Source: Nitrospinota bacterium
GTDB taxonomy: Bacteria > Nitrospinota > Nitrospinia > UBA9942
DNA length: 8,018 nt
Assembly (NCBI GenBank): GCA_016200365.1
Contig: JACQEW010000306.1
Span: forward strand, 1-8,018
Direction of reading: 5' to 3'
Part shown: in pieces, positions 1-4,942 of the stretch
How positions within the stretch are numbered: the stretch's first letter is position 1
Layout: each line of letters begins with the position of its first letter
The notes under the pieces: model-generated
Told to the model about the DNA's origin: nothing
Seen by the model: the letters and a program-made list of their open reading frames with translations, nothing else
The model's database searches: none
Made by a program: the position numbers and the translations under genes

Positions 1-1
1 C

Positions 2-361
2 GAGGAGATGGAGCTTTCATTCAGGATGCTGGAAAAGGGTATGAGGATACTCTTTATCCCTCAGATTGCAATTCTTCACAAGATGTCATCCACAGGGAGG
101 ATGCCGCACATCTACTATCAATTGAGAAACAGAATCTGGATCGTCTTTAAATATTTACCTTTAATATATGCCATTATGCACAGCTCTATCTGGCTTGGCT
201 ATCTCTTATTACATTCTATAAGGGATAGAAAAATGAATGAATATATGAGAGCAGTAATAGACTCTATGAAGGCTCTGCCCCGTATCATAAAAAACCGCTC
301 TGTTCTAAGCAGAGGAACGATTAAGCGATTAAAAGAGTTGAAAGGGAGGCTTTATTATTGA
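2..361 (+). CDS. Family 2 glycosyltransferase, C-terminal part (5' end outside window)
   Basis: The frame is already open at the first bases of the window, so the ATG at 8 is probably internal and most of the gene lies to the left. The visible residues start with an acidic EEMELSFRMLEKG stretch. This matches the ED-x-(D/E)-L-x-x-R region near the catalytic base of GT-A fold, family 2 glycosyltransferases. A segment like the conserved 'v-x-H-K-x-S-x-S-x-G' follows (ILHKMSSTG), then YYQLRNRIW, typical of rhamnosyltransferase-like members. A hydrophobic stretch (about IWIVFKYLPLIYAIMH onward) and a basic tail end the protein. Such enzymes transfer a sugar from a nucleotide-sugar donor during capsule, O-antigen or exopolysaccharide assembly, usually at the inner membrane. 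The donor and acceptor cannot be read from this fragment. The stop codon overlaps the 3' end of the convergent deacetylase-like gene by 7 bp. Confidence 0.82.
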   Translation, partial: EEMELSFRMLEKGMRILFIPQIAILHKMSSTGRMPHIYYQLRNRIWIVFKYLPLIYAIMHSSIWLGYLLLHSIRDRKMNEYMRAVIDSMKALPRIIKNRSVLSRGTIKRLKELKGRLYY

Positions 362-2358
362 ACCGCTATTTCTATTCTATGCTTACCCTTTGGCAGAGAT
401 ATTAAGCCTGTTTTTTCCAAAGGGCTGAAGGCTGAAGGCTGAATATCCTTTATCTTTTGAAAATGCCTTAATGATATGCCCATTCCGTTCTGTTTAACAT
501 CTGCCTCTATGTAAATTTTATTATCAAGCCTTGTGGACTTTATAGAACTTTTTTTTCTTGCCTCATAAAATGACATATATTCTTTGAAGTTTGTAACCCA
601 TCTCCTGCCGTTCATATTATCCATTGCCTTTAACATTCTTTCATAAGAAACTCCGTCTTTTTTACAATGGTATGGATGAAATAGATAGACAATAGTCATA
701 TTAAAGGTATTAACACTCTCATCTATTAATTTATTGAAATGGCTGTCGCCAATATTCCCATAAGGCTCATGACAGTGGAATGGGAATTCATAAAGGTTAA
801 AAGGTATTCCATTTTTATCTAACGGTTGAAAAGGGAACCCTGTCCCAAAGACATATCCCCACTCATCCCTGCCGGGGCCATAAGAAGAATCCATATATAT
901 ATTTGCGCTGTTCATTATCTCAAAGGCATCGGTATAATCGTTTCCCCATCTTAAGTAATGAATTCTACAAGGGATTTTAAGTTTTGAACTTTGAACTTTG
1001 AGCTTTGAGCTTAGATGATTTATCTGTTCCTTAAGGCTCTTATTTTTTGCATAATGCAATCCGAATCTGTTTACATGAAGATAGAATCTATTCCAGTGTA
1101 TTCCCACCTCATCTCCAGACCTTATCAGCTTTTCGATTGTCCCTGCAGATATTTTACTATCCGACATAATAAAATGGCTCTTACTCTTAACTCTTAACTC
1201 TAAACTCTGAACTGTATCAAAGAGCCTATCTCCATAGAAATCCTCATCAAAACTTATAATTGATGCGCCTTTAAATTTATGGGGATAATACCACCACACA
1301 GGGATATTGCTATCCTGCAGTGTTATATCCATGATAAACCTCTCAAGAATATCGGCAAAGGGTATGAGATTTATTTTCATCTCCTTATTAATTGCCATAT
1401 TAGAGGTCTGAACCCCTCTGATTTCTTTGTTTAACCCTATACTTACCCTGTAGTCATTTGCAGCAGGGATACCCTGTTTCATGGAAAATATTTGAAAAGA
1501 TAGGTCGAAACAGAGTATAATCACCTTTCCCGTTTCTACTTTTCTTTCAAGAATTGCATCCTTTCCATCAATTTTGAGAATAGTCTTTACATCATGCTCC
1601 TTATGTTCGATGGAATGAATGGTTGTATTAAGGGGCATAGAGTTAAAGTCTGAAGACCGAATGCCGGAGACAGAAAGTAACTCAGGCTCAATCCAGTCAA
1701 TCTTGCGGGCAAATTCGCTTTTATCTGACAGCGCTATTCCTGTCAATTCAGAGATAGAAGAATCAGGGATTTCTATTAAAAGGATACCCCCTTTTTTTAA
1801 AAATTCCTTTAAGATATTCTTTCTCTCCTCAGTCAGTTTTTCAGTCGTCCCCTTTGAAAATATTATTACCCTTTTATCCTTTATTACCTCTTTATCGAGT
1901 TTTGATACATCCACCATTGAAAAATAACCTATCTCCTTTTCCAGTATGTTAATCCAGAAAAATCCCCCCTTAATCCCCCCCAGCCCCCCTTTATTAAAGG
2001 GGGGAGAGGGGGGATTACTAAAGGGGGGGATGGGGGGATTATTTTCAGAGAAATCTTTGGCTTCGCCTGCGCTTATCTCTTTTGAAACAACCAAAAGGAA
2101 ATCACTGTCATTTAAAGAATCAGGAGGTAATTCCCTTCTACCTTCAGTCTTATTATCAGCCCTTATAATTGGAGGATTAAGCGTCAGATAGGCAAAAAAA
2201 GATAGGGACAGGGTTATGCAAAATAAAATAATTTGCCATGTTTCAATTCCACGATTAAACAATTCGGGGACAGGGGTAAATGTAAGAAGGATTTTTACAA
2301 AGATAAGGAGGGATAAGACAATAGAAGCCACAAAGATAAGTCTTACAGCGTATCGCAT
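355..2358 (-). CDS. Membrane-anchored polysaccharide-deacetylase-like (NodB/CE4 fold) protein
   Basis: 667 residues. Two hydrophobic helices (about 6-26 and 40-60) anchor the N terminus. Residues 85-290 look like a Rossmann/glutamine-amidotransferase-like domain without an evident catalytic Cys (strands around 88-92, 163-168 and 191-196). Residues 360-600 resemble the NodB fold: SFDED at 369-373 as the metal/base motif, H421 and H428 in GIHWNRFYLH, the YLRWGND loop at 468-474, FHCHEPYG at 527-534, and HPYH at 561-564. H421 and H428 are spaced wider than the usual H-x-x-x-H, so catalysis is plausible but unproven. CE4 enzymes remove acetyl groups from GlcNAc-type polysaccharides. The start is supported by AAGGA 9 nt upstream and by the 16-bp gap after the OmpA-like gene, which suggests one operon. 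Four repeat inserts are read through in frame (residues about 107-133, 382-393, 450-459 and 639-646). The fold assignment is by eye; the product could be a non-catalytic relative. Confidence 0.75.
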   Translation of the reverse strand: MRYAVRLIFVASIVLSLLIFVKILLTFTPVPELFNRGIETWQIILFCITLSLSFFAYLTLNPPIIRADNKTEGRRELPPDSLNDSDFLLVVSKEISAGEAKDFSENNPPIPPFSNPPSPPFNKGGLGGIKGGFFWINILEKEIGYFSMVDVSKLDKEVIKDKRVIIFSKGTTEKLTEERKNILKEFLKKGGILLIEIPDSSISELTGIALSDKSEFARKIDWIEPELLSVSGIRSSDFNSMPLNTTIHSIEHKEHDVKTILKIDGKDAILERKVETGKVIILCFDLSFQIFSMKQGIPAANDYRVSIGLNKEIRGVQTSNMAINKEMKINLIPFADILERFIMDITLQDSNIPVWWYYPHKFKGASIISFDEDFYGDRLFDTVQSLELRVKSKSHFIMSDSKISAGTIEKLIRSGDEVGIHWNRFYLHVNRFGLHYAKNKSLKEQINHLSSKLKVQSSKLKIPCRIHYLRWGNDYTDAFEIMNSANIYMDSSYGPGRDEWGYVFGTGFPFQPLDKNGIPFNLYEFPFHCHEPYGNIGDSHFNKLIDESVNTFNMTIVYLFHPYHCKKDGVSYERMLKAMDNMNGRRWVTNFKEYMSFYEARKKSSIKSTRLDNKIYIEADVKQNGMGISLRHFQKIKDIQPSAFSPLEKTGLISLPKGKHRIEIAVQ
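423..443. repeat. Heptamer tandem repeat (GGCTGAA x3) inside the deacetylase-like gene
   Basis: Three perfect 7-bp copies of GGCTGAA lie end to end. Read on the minus strand they encode part of QPSAFSPL (residues about 639-646), just before the C terminus. The triplicated unit adds 21 bp, so the frame is kept. Short heptamer arrays of this type are known as dispersed repeats in several bacterial groups, such as the STRR sequences of cyanobacteria. Confidence 0.75.
983..1010. repeat. Heptamer tandem repeat (TTTGAAC/TTTGAGC x4) inside the deacetylase-like gene
   Basis: Four consecutive 7-bp units are seen: TTTGAAC twice, then TTTGAGC twice. Related bases extend a little on each side. On the coding strand this gives the low-complexity peptide SSKLKVQSSKLKI (residues about 449-461), placed between the H421/H428 region and the YLRWGND loop. 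The peptide reads as an added surface loop, not as part of the fold. Confidence 0.8.
1181..1214. repeat. Heptamer tandem repeat (TTAACTC family) inside the deacetylase-like gene
   Basis: Units at 1187-1193 and 1194-1200 are identical (TTAACTC). They are followed by the variants TAAACTC and TGAACTG, and preceded by a 6-bp partial unit TTACTC. The coding strand reads VQSLELRVKSKS (residues about 383-394). This falls a few residues after the SFDED motif, inside the NodB-like domain. Confidence 0.78.
1961..2040. repeat. C-run/G-run hairpin repeat inside the deacetylase-like gene
   Basis: Three blocks of 6-7 C are followed by four blocks of 6-7 G. The centre is a perfect inverted repeat, CCCCCCTTTA (1984-1993) and TAAAGGGGGG (1995-2004), with one base between. 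On the minus strand it is read in frame as a Pro/Gly-rich peptide of the recurrent NPPSPPFNKGGLGGIKGG type (residues about 107-133). It sits in the first part of the amidotransferase-like domain, after strand FLLVV. This peptide style is familiar from repeats scattered through many bacterial genomes. Confidence 0.85.
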
Positions 2359-2374
2359 TCACTTCATTCCTTTG

Positions 2375-3499
2375 TTATCGTAATTGAGGTTCTCCCCTAA
2401 CTGATTCAAAGGTAATTTCTATCCTCCTGTTCTTCTCCCTGTTTTCTGACGTATCTTCCGGATAGAGGGGGTTAGATTCTCCGTAACCGGCAGCAGTGCA
2501 TCTTCTCGGGTCAATCCCTTTGCTTACGAGGTAATTGACAAAATTATTCGCCCTGGCAAAGGAAAGCTCATAATTGGATGAAAACTGCGAATTATGTATC
2601 GGCGTACTGTCTGTATGTCCTTCCACCCTTATGTTATAGGGGAATTTATTCAGGAGCATTACTATCTTATCTATAAAGGGAAAGACCGATGGATTAATAT
2701 CCGAGTCGCCTGATTTAAAAGTCAATGGGTCGGAATTTACTACTGTCAGGTCTTTGCCTTCCAGTTTCGTATATATTTTATCCTGTATACCTATTTGAGA
2801 TACTAATTCATCCATCTCCTTCTTTATCCGATATAACTCTGTATCGTTCTCTCCATCCTTGTCGTTATATGATTTTTTCTCAATCTGTTTTCTTCTCTCC
2901 GCCCGTATCATTTCCATATAATCGGAGGCTGTCTTGTTTTGGGGGTCGTGCCTCATCGCTGCTAAAAAGTATTTGTTGCTTGCCTGAATATCACCCACCT
3001 TAAAGCTTATCTGACCGGCTGTAATCAACTGATTGGCAAGAAATCCTTTGTTTTCAGGGAAGCTGTTAATTAATGTCCTGCTGATATTCATTGCCTTTTC
3101 TTCCAGGGCGACTAACTTTTTCATAAAGTCGCTGTCCGCCTTTACATCATCAAAATTTATCGCCCATAGATATGATGTGGCAAGAGAATGGAGCGTAACC
3201 GCATAATAAATATCGTTTACCATACCAAGAGACTCAAGGGAATCCTTTGCCTCTGTAAATTTTATATGAGCTTCGGAATATCTCCCTTCTCTGAAAAGAC
3301 TAAATCCGTCGCTGTAATGTTTTTTATAATGTATATTGGCGGATAAGTCTTTAGTTTTGAATTTGTCTAAATCAAATATACTAACCTGCCCTTCGCTATT
3401 TGTATGAAAACTATTGAATTTCATATCCTGGGCATGGAGATAACCGGTGTTTAAAAATATATATAGAAAAGAAGCTATTGAAATCATTTTGTTATACAT
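2375..3499 (-). CDS. Exported TPR/OmpA-domain peptidoglycan-binding protein
   Basis: 374 residues. The N terminus has a signal peptide: a hydrophobic core at 6-19 with likely cleavage after LHA23. Residues 58-200 are helical and TPR-like, with a clear repeat at GFSLFREGRYSEAHIKFTEA (65-84) and a second around 163-190. A charged, probably coiled segment (198-240) leads to an OmpA/MotB C-terminal domain (about 250-366). That domain has RVEGHTDSTP with D297, ELSFARA with R316, the AAGYGESNP loop (336-344), and ENREKNRRIEI. D297 and R316 correspond to the family residues that bind diaminopimelate in peptidoglycan. The NSQFSSNYELSFARA stretch is closer to MotB/PomB-type domains than to classical OmpA, but there is no transmembrane proton channel, so it is not a stator protein. 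It probably sits in the periplasm and tethers a partner to the wall. The ATG at 3499 is fixed by a strong SD 5 nt upstream. The deacetylase-like gene follows after 16 bp. Confidence 0.88.
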   Translation of the reverse strand: MYNKMISIASFLYIFLNTGYLHAQDMKFNSFHTNSEGQVSIFDLDKFKTKDLSANIHYKKHYSDGFSLFREGRYSEAHIKFTEAKDSLESLGMVNDIYYAVTLHSLATSYLWAINFDDVKADSDFMKKLVALEEKAMNISRTLINSFPENKGFLANQLITAGQISFKVGDIQASNKYFLAAMRHDPQNKTASDYMEMIRAERRKQIEKKSYNDKDGENDTELYRIKKEMDELVSQIGIQDKIYTKLEGKDLTVVNSDPLTFKSGDSDINPSVFPFIDKIVMLLNKFPYNIRVEGHTDSTPIHNSQFSSNYELSFARANNFVNYLVSKGIDPRRCTAAGYGESNPLYPEDTSENREKNRRIEITFESVRGEPQLR

Positions 3500-3504
3500 A
3501 AAGA

Positions 3505-3511
3505 CCTCCTT
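3505..3511 (-). promoter_or_regulatory. Strong Shine-Dalgarno site of the OmpA-domain gene
   Basis: On the minus strand AAGGAGG lies 5 nt before the ATG at 3499. It is the best SD in the window and shows that this organism uses SD initiation, which makes the lack of SD at the genes starting at 4748, 4943 and 6439 meaningful. Confidence 0.85.
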
Positions 3512-3530
3512 CTATCTTTATCGGATAGAA
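3510..3530 (-). promoter_or_regulatory. Small hairpin abutting the SD of the OmpA-domain gene
   Basis: TTCTATC (3510-3516) and GATAGAA (3524-3530) form a perfect 7-bp stem with a 7-nt loop in the leader of the OmpA-domain mRNA. The 3' arm includes the first two A of the SD AAGGAGG. It could modulate translation or protect the 5' end, but a short stem like this can occur by chance. Confidence 0.25.
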
Positions 3531-3562
3531 ATGATTTTTACTAAATCCCTAAACCGAAAAAC

Positions 3563-3667
3563 TTTTAACGCAAAGACGCAAAGGTTTAAAGAAGGTGGTA
3601 AAGAAAGATAAAGAAAAGCAAAAAAGCTTTGCGTCTTTGTTTGCATCTTTGCATCTTTGCGTTAAAA
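3563..3667. repeat. Inverted-repeat element of the AACGCAAAGACGCAAAG family
   Basis: The left end reads TTTTAACGCAAAGACGCAAAG-like sequence (3563-3583). The right end reads TCTTTGCGTTAAAA (3654-3667), which is its exact inverse over 14 bases. The right arm also holds two 8-bp units GCATCTTT (3643-3650, 3651-3658) and a GCGTCTTT copy. The purine-rich middle (3584-3625) has no coding signal. The same family forms the ends of the element at 6221-6423. Confidence 0.75.
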
Positions 3668-3680
3668 AATTTACATAAAT

Positions 3681-3703
3681 ATATTAACAAAAATTGTTAA
3701 TAT
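3681..3703. promoter_or_regulatory. AT-rich perfect palindrome, possible operator
   Basis: The 10-bp arms ATATTAACAA (3681-3690) and TTGTTAATAT (3694-3703) are perfect inverse copies around AAA. It is about 180 bp upstream of the OmpA-domain start and about 130 bp beyond the ATP-grasp stop. The size and symmetry fit a binding site for a dimeric repressor. No regulator gene is nearby, so this is a guess from shape only. Confidence 0.35.
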
Positions 3704-3824
3704 CTTGTGGAAAACTTGCCAGAGAGCATTACTTTAACAGTATATTCTTTAGATTGCATAAAATTTAATCAGATTGTAAGGCTTTATAAATCAATGTGAT
3801 ACTATAACTATTTGATTTTCAAAA

Positions 3825-3842
3825 CGCAGGCTAAAGCCTGCG
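3825..3842 (-). terminator. GC-rich hairpin overlapping the ATP-grasp stop codon
   Basis: CGCAGGCT (3825-3832) and AGCCTGCG (3835-3842) are perfect 8-bp arms. On the minus strand the stem is followed by TTTTG, so it could end the ATP-grasp transcript, although the T run is short and the 2-nt loop would have to open by a pair or two. The TAG stop (3831-3833) lies inside it. The sequence also looks like a dispersed 'GCAGGCTAAAGCCTGCGGCTAC' type repeat, so it may be a repeat that came to serve as a gene end. Confidence 0.45.
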
Positions 3843-4748
3843 GCTACCTGATTTTATAAACTTCCTTATACTATCCACAAGCTCCCTTACAATATCCCTA
3901 ACCGCATCATCAGGCACACCATCTAATGCCTTTGATTTTAATCTCATATCACAGGTATCATTTACATAATCTACTGCAACAAACCTGCCTGCCCTTGTAA
4001 GTGCGATTTCAGTGGAAAAAAAGTTTATCCCGGCAATCTCTGCAATTTTTTTAGTAATCTTTTTTAATTCCTTCAGCTTATATTTTCTTTCAGCCCTCGA
4101 TGTAACCCTCTGATATATTCCTGTTTGATTATCCCACCAGCAGGTAATTACATTGCCGTATACATAGAAAGACCTGAACCATGCCTTCCTTCCCTTTATA
4201 ATTACAGGAGTGATTTCCTCCTGAATAAGATATTTGTCTTTGCTGTGTTTTTCCCTTGCCTTTACAATATCATAAGGCGTCTTTACTCCAAGAACCACCC
4301 CCCTGCCTCCGCCGCCCTCTGCCGGTTTTACAATAAAGGGTGTCCCTATAGTATGGATGTTGGACGCATCGAATTGCGGGTCATCTTCATAAGGGGAAAG
4401 GATAATTGTATAAGGGACATATAGTCCGCTGGATAAAAATTCGAGGTGCATTGTAGCCTTATCATTCGCCCTTTTGGAAGCCTCAGAGTCATTTACAAAG
4501 GGTACACCCCGCCTCTTTAATGATTTTATTAAAGGAATGAATCTGCTGTCGGATTCGGATGCCCTGTCAAGAAATGTCTTAAAGGTTATCTCCCCTTTAG
4601 ACAGCCTGCCGATAGTTTCATTTACATTGTGAGGATATACAAGATAGCCCTGCAATCCCCTCTTGTTGCACTCAGAATCGAGCATAGCGATGAAATCTTT
4701 ATCATACTCCCAGTCCCATGCTATACCTAAGTCTATATCTAATGGCAT
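3831..4748 (-). CDS. ATP-grasp family ligase-like protein
   Basis: 305 residues, soluble, with no signal peptide. The N-terminal part (1-95) is a pre-ATP-grasp-type alpha/beta domain (IDLGIAWDWEYDKDF, GLQGYLVYPH). The ATP-grasp core follows: NDKATMHLEFLSSGLYVP (95-112), the nucleotide-binding strand and glycine loop PFIVKPAEGGGGRGVVLG (137-154, K141), the hinge YLIQEEI (173-179), and the metal-binding end FVAVDYVNDTCDMR (256-269) with D260 and N263. This layout is like RimK and D-Ala-D-Ala ligase relatives, which activate a carboxylate as an acyl phosphate and join it to an amine. The substrate cannot be named. The last residues (GSRRL and the TAG stop) come from a palindromic repeat. There is no SD before the ATG; a -10-like TACAAT ends 6 nt upstream, suggesting a leaderless message. 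It is transcribed away from the PAS gene and is probably a single-gene unit. Confidence 0.82.
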   Translation of the reverse strand: MPLDIDLGIAWDWEYDKDFIAMLDSECNKRGLQGYLVYPHNVNETIGRLSKGEITFKTFLDRASESDSRFIPLIKSLKRRGVPFVNDSEASKRANDKATMHLEFLSSGLYVPYTIILSPYEDDPQFDASNIHTIGTPFIVKPAEGGGGRGVVLGVKTPYDIVKAREKHSKDKYLIQEEITPVIIKGRKAWFRSFYVYGNVITCWWDNQTGIYQRVTSRAERKYKLKELKKITKKIAEIAGINFFSTEIALTRAGRFVAVDYVNDTCDMRLKSKALDGVPDDAVRDIVRELVDSIRKFIKSGSRRL

Positions 4749-4754
4749 AAATGT

Positions 4755-4783
4755 ATTGTATAAAAATAAAGTCCAAAATGCAA
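4755..4783 (-). promoter_or_regulatory. Candidate leaderless promoter of the ATP-grasp gene
   Basis: On the minus strand TTGCAT (4778-4783), a 17-bp spacer and TACAAT (4755-4760) resemble a sigma-70 promoter; the -10 matches 5 of 6 and the -35 only 3 of 6. The -10 ends 6 nt before the ATG, so transcription would begin at or within a base or two of the start codon. No SD is present between them. Confidence 0.4.
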
Positions 4784-4810
4784 AAAAACAAAAGAAAAAG
4801 ATTAAGGCGA

Positions 4811-4836
4811 ATGGAGAAAAGGAGAATTAGGAGAAT
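4811..4836 (+). repeat. Purine-rich GGAGAA tract
   Basis: ATGGAGAAAAGGAGAATTAGGAGAAT-type sequence repeats a GGAGAA motif three times in the gap between the divergent genes. A similar AAATGGAG tandem lies after the histidine kinase (7973-7988). It is likely another dispersed simple repeat, not a functional site. Confidence 0.35.
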
Positions 4837-4845
4837 AAAATTCTT

Positions 4846-4884
4846 CCATGGCTGGTTCAGGCTTGTAGCCTGAACCAGCCATGG
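4846..4884. repeat. Perfect 39-nt palindrome between divergent genes
   Basis: The 18-bp arms (4846-4863 and 4867-4884) are perfect inverse copies around TGT. The inner core CAGGCT...AGCCTG is shared with the hairpin at 3825-3842. It lies upstream of both divergent genes, 21 bp from the candidate -35 of the PAS gene, so it does not terminate either of them. It may be a dispersed palindromic repeat, or an operator for the two genes. Confidence 0.7.
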
Positions 4885-4905
4885 GTCTGTGGCTAATTTT
4901 TAAAT

Positions 4906-4935
4906 TTGATTTTTGGATTTCTTAAATGCTATATT
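4906..4935 (+). promoter_or_regulatory. Candidate leaderless promoter of the PAS gene
   Basis: TTGATT (4906-4911), an 18-bp spacer and TATATT (4930-4935) match 4 of 6 and 5 of 6 of the sigma-70 boxes. Seven bases separate the -10 box from the ATG at 4943, which places the expected transcription start at the start codon. An in-frame TAG at 4937-4939 rules out an upstream start, and there is no SD. Confidence 0.5.
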
Positions 4936-4942
4936 GTAGCGT

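Larger units (their letters stand above)
3500..3830. other. Gene-free stretch with repeats and palindromes
   Basis: No convincing coding frame or RNA gene is seen. From left to right it holds the leader and SD of the OmpA-domain gene, a repeat pair with TTTTAACGCAAAG ends (3563-3667), an AT-rich perfect palindrome (3681-3703), about 120 bp of plain AT-rich DNA, and a GC-rich hairpin at the end of the ATP-grasp gene (3825-3842). The promoter of the OmpA-domain gene must be here or further upstream. TATACT boxes occur on the minus strand, but I could not pair one with a good -35 box. Confidence 0.6.

Noticed and set aside
1946..2191. Plus-strand open frame with a PPLIPPSPPLLKGG-type start
   Set aside because: It is the reverse reading of the C-run/G-run repeat inside the deacetylase-like gene; the peptide is typical of this repeat and has no domain.
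3706..3714. TGTGGAAAA, one mismatch from a DnaA box
   Set aside because: A single imperfect box without a cluster or typical origin genes does not support a replication origin.
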